Part shown: positions 32,411 to 43,879 of the stretch, one piece after another
Layout of the letters: each line of letters opens with the position of its first letter
Position numbering within the stretch: position 1 is the first letter of the stretch
NCBI GenBank assembly: GCA_035578175.1
Contig: JAQMRL010000006.1
Span: 57,577,001 to 57,641,000 of the forward strand
DNA length: 64,000 nucleotides
DNA from: Catonia carolina
Taxonomy: Eukaryota > Arthropoda > Insecta > Hemiptera > Achilidae
Direction of reading: 5' to 3'
Made by a program: the position numbers and the translations under genes
Notes under the pieces: model-generated
Database searches by the model: none
Told to the model about the DNA's origin: nothing
The model's input: the letters and a program-made list of their open reading frames with translations, nothing else

Positions 32411-33715
32411 TATATCTAGATTGGTTATTCAATATTTTCTAGGATATGTTCTGATACTGAATGTTATTATAAATAATTTTTTTGTTAAATTTCTGGTTGT
32501 TACAAAAGCGTTTCACAACTTCCTGTTTCTGATAATAATTGTTAGAACTCAACATTGTCTCAACCTAAAAGATTGTAATTTTTAAAATAATCTTAATTTA
32601 TTCGTGTATTCAACTGTGATTTCAATAATTGATCTACGCTTTAATAGATCTTTGATGAATATTTGATATCAACTTTTACGTTTCAATTCAATTTTAATTA
32701 ATTAAAACGGTTTATTTGAAGAAATATGCACGATTGATTGTCTTTGAACAAAATGCTCCAATATTTTATAACTAATTTAAACGAGTTACATTGAACCGTG
32801 AAATATGAAATATCATTGACAAAGGTAATGAACTTGTGAATGATTATTGATGAATGTTTAAGTAACAATGGATCAAAATAATTTTATATAGGCCTGTGCA
32901 ATAAAAATCAAAAGTACAAATTGGAGGATCAAAGAACAGCATAGCAAACTTATCTTTCTTTTGCAAATGATTTAAAAGAAGACCAGACGGAAAAAACCGA
33001 AAAATGTCGATTTTCATCTTTTTAATAATAATGTAGTTTGAAATTTCCTCTTCAAAAAGTGTACAAATCATAATTTTGTATAGCGTAGAAGTATTTCACT
33101 TTATTTTTTACAAATTGTATTACAAGTTAGTTGTTAGTTGGTAAGTCGAAACGGCATTTATCTTGCAAACTTTAAGTTATTGCGGAAAAATGTATTTATA
33201 ATATAGTGTAATAATTTTATCTTTTATATATGAAACTAAATTATTGATAGGAAGTAGAGTAAGTTGGCAGTACTATAACAAAATGAATCATTTTGTATCT
33301 GTCTTATTTTGAAAAATCCGTCAGGTTATGTTTGATTGTATTTTATTATCTTAATTAACGTAATTTTCAATTGCGTTTTCCCAAATTCATATATTTTTGT
33401 GCGCAAGACCCAATTACTCAGCAACTAATAAAGATAGAAAGGTGAAATTATGAGAGTATAATAAGCCTGCTCTCCTGATAGTATAGTTCCTCTTTTAATA
33501 TCATTTATGAAGTAGTTCTTATTTTTAAAAAAATGAATGTGTGCAAAAATATATATTTATTACCGTGTATTGCTGAAAATATTATAACTATTTTTAAGAA
33601 CATTTTAGTAGTACGAAAGAAGATCGGTAATAACAAAAAAAAAATGAACTAATTCTTAAAAATTCCAATCATTATCTCAAATAGTTCGTGAGATAACGAG
33701 TCACAAAGTTGACAG
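32411..33715. other. AT-rich DNA without recognised features
   Basis: Nothing supportable; a minus frame at 32844-33071 has no family signature. Confidence 0.4.
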
Positions 33716-33719
33716 TTTT

Positions 33720-35760
33720 AAAATTGGCGGGATAGAGCTACTTCTTCTTGAGGTGCCTTCTCCATTACAGAGGTTGGCTATCATCATGATTAGTCGTACT
33801 TTGTCTACTGCTATTCTGAAAAGGTCATGCGACGAGCAGTTAAACGTTTCTCTCGGGTTTCTTAACCAGGATATTCTTCTTCGTCCCACCGGCGTTTACC
33901 AACGATTTTTCCTTGAATTATGATATGCAGAATCTCGTATTTAGGCCCCTCATGATGAGTTCAAGGTATTTCAGTTTCCTTATATTTATGCTTTCCAGGA
34001 TTTGCCGCTCTTTTCCCATTCTTCTAAGAACTTTTACATTTGTGACCCTGTTCGTCCACGGTATTCAAAGTATTCTCCGGTAGGTCCATATTTCAAAGGC
34101 TTGTAGTCGGGTCTCACATTCCTTGGTGAGTGTCCACGCCTCTAACTTATACAAGAGGATTGGAAAGACGTAGCACTTCAAGAGGCGGGTTCTAGTTTCC
34201 AGGCTCAGGTCGCAGGCCGATAGAAGAGGACTCAATTTTTAGGAATACTGCCCTAGCTTTTTTATTTTAATTCTGATCTTTATTTCTGGCAGGTGGCTTG
34301 CACTGCAGTTGACTCGAGTTCCCAGTTAGTTACAGGCTTCCACTTGTTCGATTCTGTCTTGCCTAGCAAAAAGTTGTTCTTGTGGATTGTGTCGTTTAGT
34401 AATGACCATGTATTTTGCCTTTTTAGCGTTTAATGTGAGCCCATACACTTCACTGGCTTTAATTATGTTGTTCAGAAATCTTTGCAGGTCTTCTATGCTT
34501 TCGGCGAGCAGTACCGTGTCGTCTGCGTATCGCAGGTTTGTTTAAAGGGGTACCATTCATGGCAATGCCCGCTGTTTCTCCTTCTAGAGCTTTTGCTATG
34601 AACCTTTCAGAATACCAGTTAAACAGAAGCGGTGAGAGAACACACCCTTGGCGGACCCCACGTTTTATGTTAAGCTCTCTGCTGGTTTCCGATTGGACTC
34701 GCACTTCCGCTTTTTGTTGGAAATATAAGTTTTTTATTATTTGTAAGTCTCTGGAGTCAATGTTCTCTTCTTTCAGGATTTTTATCAGCAGGCCGTGACG
34801 CACTTTGTTGAACGCCTTGTTGTAATCGATGAAGCATGCATACAAGTTTTGATTTACGTCTAGACAGCGCTGGATCATATTAACATTATAAGCAAATAGT
34901 GCCTCTCTTGTCCCAAAACCATTTCTAAACCCAAACTGCGTGTTAGATATGTTTACTTCAAGTTTTCTGTTGATTCTTTTATGAATTTACTTTCAGAAAT
35001 ACTTTGAGAGTGTGACTCATAAGACTCATCGTGCGGTGGTCTTCGCATTTCTTTGGGTTTTGCTGCTTGGGTTAAGTTATAAACATAGATTTTAGCCAGT
35101 CTTCAGGTAATGTTCCGCTCCTGTTTATCAGATTGAAAAGATTTGTTAGCTTGTCTACATATCTACATGGTATTCGCCTACCTCATCAGGATTTCCTGAG
35201 AAATATATTGTGATGTCCTGGATTACACTTTCTCCATTCTTTTTCCAGTGTGTTTCGCTAATGCCGAGTATTTTCACTTCTAGCTTTTTTATTTGTTGGA
35301 TTATACCATTGGGTTTTCCCAGCTCACTCATACCTTGGACGTTCCTCGTAGCTATTCTGTTTTTTTCCATAAAGGTGGGTATTTTCATCCTTGTGCTTGT
35401 CAGAATTGTCGAATCTGTTTGATTGAAGCTTAGTAATTCACGAGGATTTTGCCTGATATCGACCTGGAAAGCCCCGTGACCTCTCCGAGGTTCACCGTCC
35501 CTGCCGGATCTGGGGTTCCGAAGCCACTAATTGAAGCACTAATTAGTTGCAATTCCTACAATTGCCACTGCCATGATGAATGTACTAGAGATATCCTTAG
35601 GATTAATGTGATGGTTTCTCCTTGCCTTCCACATCCTTACGCTGTTGACTGATTTCCATTTCATCCGCCTTTAGGGCCTAGGACGAAAGAGTGCCCTGCC
35701 ATTTACTACCTCATCCAATAGGGCTACTAGGCTTCTCTTAAAAATCGTTTCTAGGACCAA
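33720..35760 (-). pseudogene. RTE-like endonuclease/reverse transcriptase LINE relic
   Basis: On minus, the order of recognisable blocks is that of an RTE-like LINE ORF of the type often annotated 'craniofacial development protein 2-like'. The endonuclease start (35388-35155) reads RIATRNVQGMSELGKPNG and ILGISETHWKKNGES. Then INRSGTLPEDWLKSMFIT (about 35125-35070), then RT pieces ACFIDYNKAFNKVRHG and RRGVRQGCVLSPLLFNWYSE (34878-34600), and LRYADDTVLLAES (about 34540). Further down come LYKLEAWTLTKECETRL and, near 33890-33760, RRISWLRNPRETFNCSS and KVRLIMMIANLCNGEG. The later endonuclease and early RT are deleted between about 35155 and 35125, and several frameshifts and stops occur. It is not functional. 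Confidence 0.85.
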
Positions 35761-36560
35761 GGATACAGCATAAAATAAATCAACGTGTTAAAATAATTAG
35801 CAGTACTACAGATTTTCTTTTAAAAAATAAAATTTAATAATGTAACGTCCTCATGGCAGTCGAAGGCACGATAAGGAAAAATTATGAAACTAATAGAGTT
35901 CCCAGAACTTAGTGGAGGTAATACAACCAAAGAAGAGCAAAAAAGAAAGCAAGCAGAAGCAGACGAGAAAAGATGAGCGAAGTATGCCAAAGCACTCACA
36001 ACTTCAATAAAAGAAAGGATTCCTAATATTTGACGAGATCAGGTAATATAATAATACTGCTATAAAATCTATGTGTCTATGCAAACCCTCCCTTAGATTA
36101 ACCTGGAAGGCTAGTTCAAGAGAAATTTTAAGAAAGGATTTTCCGCAAGGTCATACGGTAATGTGGTGTCCGGATATGGACAAAACATGAGAAGGACTGT
36201 ACAAGAAAAGCGAACGATTAGAAAGAAAAGACTGATATCTTACTGACACTTGTGTAAAACAAAAATGAAACAGTGTTAACAAAAACAAATTGTTTAAGAC
36301 ACTAACCAAAAGACCTAAGGTGTCCGATAAGTGGTTCAAAGAAATCAAAACATATATTTAAAAACAAAACTGGAATAAAGTGAGTTAACAAGGAATTGAA
36401 CCAAATTCAGCCAACTTATTACTAATTTAAAGATTTTCACAAGCACCAAAAACAGAACATCGACTGAATGAAAGAATTGATAGACGTTAATCTAATGAAG
36501 TAAATTTTGCGATTGTGGGCTGCAAACCGAGCTTCCGTAAATATTCAAAGTCTCTTCACG
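35740..36560 (+). pseudogene. LINE reverse transcriptase C-terminal relic, family H copy 3
   Basis: The start TTTCTAGGACCAAGGATACA aligns with copy 1 near 18230, followed by AAATCAACGTGTTAAAAT. Later landmarks are TGTCCGATAAGTGGTTCAAA (KVSDKWFK in copy 2) and the shared 3' tail ending near GAGCTTCCGTAAATATTCAA. Reading frames are heavily broken. It lies head-to-head with the minus-strand RTE-like relic; their 5' ends meet at about 35750. Confidence 0.68.
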
Positions 36561-39500
36561 TTATAAAATTATATATAAATCTTGGAATACACGGAACAAA
36601 ATTAAGATTAAAATACAATAATTAATTGGATATAATTAATGAAAATTTAAAATATTCAAATAAAAATTGATGAATATGATTAAAAAGTAAAAAAAATAAA
36701 AGTAAAATATTTTTGAATAAAAAACGCTTGATTTAATTGATATTAAAATCCAGGCATTATGAAAACTGGGAACAGCAAAGTTAGCTTCAAAAAGACTACA
36801 TCAATCAATCATTCTAAAACTTGACGTGAAAATTACATCAAAAACACCTACAAAAGTTTCTTCCTTTAACAAGAAATCAAGTTTGATTTTACTTTTTTGT
36901 CGTGTCAATAAAAATAAGAATTTTGATCAGTTAATATCGAAAAGTTGTCTTTCTTCATTAAAGTTTCCATTACTGGTTATTTTTTATTGTAAATTTATTC
37001 ATATTTCAACTTCACTTTCATTTTATTCCTTTATACCAAAATTTTTGTGATGTTTATTCAACAATTTCAATAATAATATCAACAGGAATATTCAGTAGGT
37101 AACTCAAGTTTTGTTTTGAAAACAGGTGGTTGGTTTCTCGTTGTTTTTCCGTTTTGTTTATTTAAATTTATAATTTTTTTCAGAAAGCTTTATTATTTTA
37201 AATTTTTATAAAGGTACTAACATGTTTTTTTTCTTTCTAGTCTTCATAACTATTTAATCTTCCGTATATAAAATTTAGGTTGTCGTGGTATTATGTTCTT
37301 CAATATTTACACCATACATTAAAACTGTGAAACACCACGAATCCTCATCCAAATGCACTTTTAGTTGATAATTTTGATCCTGGTGTGAAAATATGTATTT
37401 TCAATCAATATATTCTTTTAAAATCTCCGCGGCACTCTACTTGCTCAATTACCAATCTTTACTTTATTATTACTGGATCAAGAAATAATCCGTGTAATAG
37501 ATTTCTCTCCTATCCTCACACATTGTGAATAATTGGAAACAACCACTCCAGAATCTCACCACTGGAATGATTGACCCTTAAGCGCAGCTTGCATTGATGT
37601 AGTATCGGTTGAGTAAGAAGGTAGAGTAGTAGGCTACTCTACCATCTGTTATCGCCATGTAAACGGTTAGGTAGGCCAACAGTAAAGTACTAAAGATCAA
37701 ATTTGATAAAGTAGTTCAGTATGGTGGTAAAATAATTCTACCAATCTCCTTTAAAAATGAACTCCCACTTCATGCCAACTCTACTCTTCCACCCACTTTG
37801 CCAGAATTACACCAAAGTAAACTAGATAGGAAAGTTATTACATCCTTATTATCAAAAGTGAACAAAATTTAAATGATTGTGTTGGAATTTATTCGTTTTT
37901 TTAGTGGCTCTCTAACGTACTAGTCCTTCTTTAAGTTAATTCATTTGTCCAGTGTTGTTTTGTTACCAAGTCAATATAAATAATAAAGTGGACAAAGTAT
38001 ATGACTTCTAATAATTGTTTTATTAGGATGGTAATATGGTTTATCACTTCTCGAGTCCTTCAAGTAACACCTCAAAACACTTTTTAAACAAAGAACGTCG
38101 AAGATCAATATTTTATCGTGGCACACTATGGGACTTGCTACACAGACATATTAGACCGAACGATGAGGTACTCTACCATAAAAAGATACAAAATCACTCT
38201 ACCGCACGTTGTTTGGATGTAAGGTAAGCTAGTCACTCTACCAATGAACCAATTTCCCAGGGACCTAGTCTTAGTTTTGAAGTCATGTCAGTAAACTCAT
38301 GTTTTAGCAATATTACAACACGTTGTAGTAATTCTGTATAAGTGTTGACGTCATTCAGCGACTCCTGAGCAACTTCTCTTTCAACAATTTTGGGTCTGTA
38401 TGATTAAAAGTTAACATCTGTATGATAACGAAAAAGATAACGTCTGTATGAGTATAGAATTTGCATGTAAAATTTATGTATGTGATAATTATAATAAAAT
38501 ACAGTATCGTATACGCCACAGGTTACGAATTCGTTTATTAGGGCCAGCCGTTTGATTGGGCCAAAATGCTCCGGTCCTGATGTGCCCCAATTATCCAGAA
38601 TTGACGGTGAAGCATTAAAAACATGTTTGCATATATTATTCTAATCTTATAAATATTTTCGTGAAAATTCTCTGATCTAGTTTTTCAAGAAATAAAGAAT
38701 CGTGTGTCTTAGAAAGAAATGTAACTGTTCGATATTTTAGTTAAATTTCAAATTTTTTCAATCGATTAGTTGATAAATTTAATTATTTTTCCTCGTGTCT
38801 TGCGTGGCTTCTCTTTCTGGTACTTTTCAACAATAAAACAGTTATGGATATGTTTTTGTTTTCCGGATGTAGTTTTTAAAACTTTCATGAACTTGTAATA
38901 TCATGTATTATTCACATGTAGATCATGTAGTATCCAACAACAAAATAAATTTTATGTGAATTCCCCTAACAAACTAAAACAAAAAAACCGGGGTAATGGA
39001 AATGGGCAGTTTCTATAAAATTGTTATTTATTTATATTGATTTGGCAGATATTGAATTAAAGTTGAAGAAAATGTATGAGTTTGTGTGGGTGAAAGTCAA
39101 CCACGAACGTTCTAATATTCTGATACAAGTTCTGTTGTTATAATTAAAATTTGCCACTGAAACTTTTCCGTCCAGGATTACTACCTCGCATTATTAAAAT
39201 TATCGTCGGGTCTTTTAGAAATCTAAAACTTTAGAACTCAAGAGCACTTATATTACATATTAATATATCATTTTGAAACCCAACGACACTGTATTGTTCT
39301 TTAAATTACCTGTAGCTTATTCAAAAATATTATTCCGAAATTAACACTAGTAACATTTATTTCAAGAATATGAGTATTATTAATTAAGTAAATATTAATG
39401 TTAAATTTACTACAAAACATGCTGACACGTACGTTTGCCACAATATGAAAATCATACTTAAACCATAGAAAAGCCTTTCAAGCAAACACTAATGAAATAA

Positions 39501-39799
39501 ATAATAATTTTACATTTTGATTTGTAAAAGACACTTGTACAAAACATGTAAACTCTATATAAAGTGAAACGTCGAAATGAATGCTAAACAATCCTTTAAA
39601 GGTTAGACCTAATATAGGCCTACAATAAATTTTAGTTTACTAGTTTTAAATCTAGTAACTTTACATTTGATAATTCCGTGCTTAAGGATTAACTGCGAGA
39701 TATCAGTCATAGTTGGATAATAGAGATTTGAAAAAAAAACACTTAAAAATAAACTACATTGAATTATGACTAACACGAGTTGAAATGGTCTGTTGACAT
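36561..39799. other. AT-rich DNA; clustered 'actctacc' motifs near 37.6-38.25 kb
   Basis: Nothing I recognise as coding. Between about 37615 and 38245 the short motif ACTCTACC recurs several times, and a small hairpin GTAGAGTAGTAGGCTACTCT lies near 37620. The 63-residue frame at 38036-38227 covers part of this cluster but has no known domain. The remainder is featureless AT-rich sequence. Confidence 0.35.
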
Positions 39800-40690
39800 T
39801 GTAATGAGACAATTTAATGCACATCTGGAGTTGTTTACATTCGAGTCTATTTAAATAAATATACATAATTCCAGCTGATTAAGATAAATATTTAAAAATT
39901 ATTTAATTTTCATTAACAAAATATGGTTACTAGGCAACTAAGAAAAAGAAATATTATTGTAAATTATTTTAATGGGGCGTAAAACCTCAAGAGAACAAGA
40001 TGTTTTTTTAATAAACGTCCCATTCAGTTATTCATTTATTTCATTCATACATCCGTTCGTTAAAAATAATAATAAATATATATATTAGAAGGTAAAATAG
40101 TTTATTCACCAACGTTCATGTTATTAAAAGAGACAAATTATTCCATTTTATAATAACAGTGATTATCTGGTAACCTTTTAATGGCAGATGTATGAAAACA
40201 TTGATGGAGACATTGGTCTAATAGAAGAATTGAAAGAAACATTTAATTCGTTCGAAGTTTGTGAAAACGGATCAATTAAGATACGTATCAAATTAAAATA
40301 TTGAAATATTAGTTCATTAATAATTATAAATGTATGTATATTCTAACAAACAATGTAGTTGTTTGATTTTTAGCATTCAAATCAAATAAAACCAGCAAAT
40401 TTATTTTACAGTATTAAGAACTGAAGCATTATTTTAAAATTGTACTTAAATAATGAAACTTGTGATTATAATCATGAAAATATATTAATTGAATAAAAAT
40501 CATAATGTATTAATGTGAACAATGTTTTATTGAATGAAATAGGGGACAAGGTAAATGATTAATAATAAAATCAAACTTGAAAGCTGATGCAAAACAAATA
40601 AAGAATATAATATAAATTATATAGCAAATTGACTAATCCCTCGTGGGGATAATATAATCTCCTACAAATTGGCATCCTAATGTGGGGAAA
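39800..40690 (+). repeat. 5' terminal repeat of the LTR-type element
   Basis: Starts TG and shares nearly every base with 42716-43575. It includes GTTACTAGGCAAC (39926-39938) and ends with two units of the AAATTG-CTCGTG-type subterminal tandem repeat. The boundary with the internal region is uncertain by some tens of bases. Confidence 0.75.
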
Positions 40691-40774
40691 AAACTCATGA
40701 AAAAGGATTTACAAAAAAAAAAAATAATAAGTATAAAATAAGAATTAAAATTTATCAAGGATTTAAAAGAAGTC

Positions 40775-42045
40775 ATGACAGAAAGTAGTTTTAAAAAATT
40801 AAAAGATCTTCATGTTCCAAATCTGAAATTAGAACTAAAAAGACGTGGAAGGGAAGACAAAGGAATAAAAGCGTGCTCATGGACCGACTTCATGAAGTTT
40901 TAATTGATGAGGGCCATAATCCGAATACAAATCTGTTTGAGGTTGTTTCTGCTACAGCTGCAAAGAAAAGGACTCCTTCAAAGAAAAAAAATGAAGATGA
41001 TAAAGATGAAGCAAACGATTCGTCGGAAGGTGAAGAGGAAGACAGAGCCATAGTTGACAATGTTGATGTAGGTCAGGATGCAGGTGTGGTAGACACATCA
41101 CATGACGAGATAGGTATGAGTAGTGATAACAATAATAATAATGGTGATCAGGACAATATAACCGCGAATATGTTTAAGCAATTGATAAATTTAAAAACTC
41201 AACAGAGTAGCAAGTTAGAAAAACAAGCAGAGGATATGAATAGCAAGTTAGAAAAACAAGCAGAAGATATGAAGAACAGGTTAGAAAAACAAGCAGAGGA
41301 TATGAGTAGCAAATTAGATAAACAAGGAGAGGATATGAGTAGCAAATTAGATAAACAAGGAGAGGATATAAGCTGTAGAATACATAGTTTGAGTTATGAT
41401 TTAAATAAAAGATAAGATAAACGAGAAAGGGCGATTAGAGAACTTAGAGAAGGGATCAAACAGGATAATGTAAAAATAATAGGGAATGTAAGAAAAAGTC
41501 TAGTAGATGTTAACAAAAATATTAAACCAGATGAAGATAATGTTGTAGTAGAAACAAAGGAAAGTATATTAAAAAATGAATCAGTAAGTACTAAAGATGA
41601 TAAAATATTAACTGAAAATATTAAACCAGATGAAGATAATAATGAAGTAGAAACAAGTAGTTATGCCAGTGCCAGTCAAAACGGTTTAAAATCGCCAGAA
41701 GGAAAGAGAAGTAGTGTAAATCGAAGTGTAAATCGAAGGGTATCAATCTTAAATGAAACAGAGGATGATAAAGAAATACCAAAACAAATTAGCAGTAGCA
41801 GCAGTTCAGCTTATAATTCTGATGAGACAAGGAAAGAAAGCGGTCATTCAGCCGGGAGTGACGTGCAGGGCGAGGAGAAAAGAAGTGGCCTGGGAGTTAA
41901 ACAAATACCTGGATCAATAGAAAAAGTAGAATCTGAAATTGTGTTTAAAAATGTACTCTATAATATAGAAAGTGATGGTCGGAATACAGGTGGAGGTTTG
42001 TTGTGTATGTATGTGTTTGTAATTGTTTGTATAACATTTTCATGA
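40775..42045 (+). pseudogene. Gag-like protein with SAP domain and coiled-coil repeats, damaged
   Basis: The frame opens at ATG 40775 and reads KLKDLHVPNLKLELKRRGRE, the first half of a SAP-type nucleic-acid-binding domain. A one-base frameshift near 40872 moves it to the frame that continues LMDRLHEVLIDEGHNP, the second half. An acidic, low-complexity stretch follows (DDKDEANDSSEGEEEDR). Five tandem 11-residue units of the form SKLEKQAEDM- (about 41209-41375) then make a coiled-coil segment. An in-frame TAA at 41413-41415 interrupts, after which the frame stays open (ERAIRELREGIKQDN) to 42045 with polar, Ser-rich sequence. No zinc knuckle is seen. SAP domains are known in Gag proteins of some insect LTR elements; assigning this protein as Gag is inferred from that and its place between the repeats. 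Confidence 0.65.
41209..41375 (+). repeat. 33-bp coding minisatellite (five units)
   Basis: Units of 33 bp encode SKLEKQAEDMN, SKLEKQAEDMK, NRLEKQAEDMS, SKLDKQGEDMS and SKLDKQGEDIS. The last two share derived Asp and Gly codons, so they duplicated most recently. Confidence 0.9.
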
Positions 42046-42715
42046 TGTTTATTTAAACTTTTATTTTCATTGACTAACTTTGTTGAAGTTTTTTTTATGA
42101 CTGCTTGGTTCTACTTGTGATTTTGATTTGCTTTTACCATCACAGCCTTTTTTGTTTTGTTGAGTTGTAATTAGTTTTTGTTTTAGATACAAGTAATTCA
42201 TGCTTATTTGAATGTTTTTTTTGTATATCATATGTTTTATTCTTATTATTTGAGTTTTCTGTTTTCACAGATTTAGATTTACTTTCAGAGACATATTCCT
42301 ATGGTTTTTCTGTGAACTTTCATGACTTTTATCGGAATTGTTCTCATCAATATGTTTATCTTTGTTATTTGACTTCATAGTGCTTGATTTTTTATCATTT
42401 CCAGAGTGTGGTTCAATAATTTTATTAGTATCCATTAAATCGTGAAGAACGACAGTATTTTTAACACCAATACTTTTAGTATCACTTGTATTTATTTTAT
42501 GTATAAATATTTGGTAGTTCACAGTTCCTACTTATCTATTTATTAAGTTTTGTTCTATTAATCTTTTGTTTAAGTCTAAATATTGTAAGGTTGCTTAGTA
42601 ACATAATTTTAAAACATTTTGGCCATATTTTTTCTTTAAATTTATCAAACAAATTCAAAATTCAAATTATAATAAAAATTTTTCTTTGTTTTCAAAATTC
42701 AAAGGTGAGGATATT
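42046..42715. other. Internal non-coding part of the LTR-type element
   Basis: T-rich on plus. A minus-strand frame (42265-42522) is Lys/Asn/Ser-rich with no domain and is probably fortuitous. No pol motifs are present. The purine-rich stretch just before 42716 is the likely polypurine tract. Confidence 0.5.
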
Positions 42716-43575
42716 TGTAATGAGACAATTTAATGCACATCTGGAGTTGTTTGCATTCGAGTCTATTTAAATATATATACATAATTCCAGCTGATTAAGA
42801 TAAATATTTAAAAATTATTTAATTTTCATTAACAAAATATGGTTACTAGGCAACTAAGAAGAAGAAATATTATTGTAAATTATTTTAATGGGGCGTAAAA
42901 CCTCAAGAGAACAAGATGTTTTTTTATTAAACGTCCCATTCAGTTATTCATTTATTTCATTTATACATCCGTTCGTTAAAAATAATAATAAATATATATA
43001 TTAGAAGGTAAAATAGTTTATTCACCAACCTTCATGTTATTAAAAGAGACGAATTATTCCATTTTATAATAACAGTGATTATCTGGTAACCTTTTAATGG
43101 CAGATGTATGAAAACATTGATGGAGACATTGGTCTAATAGAAGAATTGAAAGAAACATTTAAATCGTTCGAAGTTTGTGAAAACGGATCAATTAAGATAC
43201 GTATCAAATTAAAATATTGAAATATTAGTTCATTAATAATTATAAATGTATGTATATTCTAACAAACAATGTAGTTGTTTGATTTTTAGCATTCAAATCA
43301 AATAAAACCAGCAAATTTATTTTACAGTATTAAGAACTGAAGCATTATTTTAAAATTGTACTTAAATAATGAAACTTGTGATTATAATCATGAAAATATA
43401 TTAATTGAATAAAAATCATAATGTATTAATGTGAACAATGTTTTATTGAATGAAATAGGGGACAAGGTAAATGAAAAATAATAAAATCAAACTTGAAAGC
43501 TGATGCAAAACAAATAAAGAATACAATATTAATAAATTATATAGCAAATTGGACAATTCCTCATGGGACGATATT
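42716..43575 (+). repeat. 3' terminal repeat of the LTR-type element
   Basis: Near-identical to 39800-40690, including GTTACTAGGCAAC at 42842-42854. It holds only one unit of the subterminal tandem motif, which makes it shorter. Confidence 0.75.
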
Positions 43576-43761
43576 CTTACACCCTACAACATAGCAGGAA
43601 GAAATATATGAGACTACGAATATTTTGTGAACAAAATGTAAACAAGCAAGGTTGATGAAATCGTTAAATTTGAATGTTGAGATTTCAATAAATGAACTGA
43701 AAATTCCATATATCCTTTGCACGGAGTACCATGTAGAAGGAATGATTATTGAAATACTTAC

Positions 43762-43796
43762 CGGAGACAAAACGCTAATTGCTGGAGAACCACCAT
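43762..43796 (-). CDS. Candidate short first coding exon (unidentified gene)
   Basis: On minus, ATG at 43796 opens 11 codons plus two bases (MVVLQQLAFCL) before a strong donor, CCG|GTAAGTATT, at 43761. About 70-85 bp upstream is a palindromic X-box (43866-43879) in a GC-richer stretch, which also holds the E2F-like GGCGGGAA. Promoter, short first exon and donor in the right order make a plausible gene start, with later exons to the left. The product is unknown. The exon could equally be untranslated. Confidence 0.3.
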
Positions 43797-43865
43797 AATG
43801 CTCGTTTGAAGACACGAGAGGAGAACGACGCCGCTTGCAATAATGAACAATATAAAATAAAATTG

Positions 43866-43879
43866 GTTACTATAGCAAC
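43866..43879. promoter_or_regulatory. X-box (RFX-type) palindromic motif
   Basis: GTTACTATAGCAAC fits the RFX consensus RYYNYY-N(1-3)-RRNRAC with a two-base spacer. In insects, RFX sites lie within about 150 bp upstream of ciliary genes used in sensory neurons. Position and orientation suit the candidate exon at 43762-43796. Binding is inferred. Confidence 0.45.

Larger units (their letters stand above)
39800..43575 (+). mobile_element. Gag-only LTR-type retroelement (non-autonomous)
   Basis: Two direct repeats of roughly 850-880 bp, both beginning TGTAATGAGACAATTTAATG, flank about 2 kb of internal sequence. The internal part holds one long gag-like reading frame, damaged by a frameshift and a stop, and no protease, reverse transcriptase or integrase. 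A purine-rich AAAGGTGAGGA directly precedes the second repeat, a possible polypurine tract. The repeats differ at only a small number of positions, so the insertion is fairly young. The exact 3' limits are blurred by subterminal tandem units. No target-site duplication could be confirmed. Mobilisation in trans by an autonomous relative is inferred. Confidence 0.75.

Noticed and set aside
33701..33889. An independent small gene on minus (62 residues)
   Set aside because: It is the C-terminal end of the RTE-like relic, with the RRISWLRNPRE and MMIANLCNGEG blocks.
41200..41380. A CRISPR array
   Set aside because: The repeats are contiguous 33-bp coding units with no spacers, in an animal genome.
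42265..42522. A minus-strand gene inside the LTR-type element
   Set aside because: It is Lys/Asn/Ser-rich with no domain, and antisense to the T-rich internal region; composition alone can explain the open frame.
43561..43815. An 84-residue minus-strand protein after the 3' terminal repeat
   Set aside because: The frame runs straight through a strong splice donor into intron-like sequence; only the short 35-nt candidate exon is kept.
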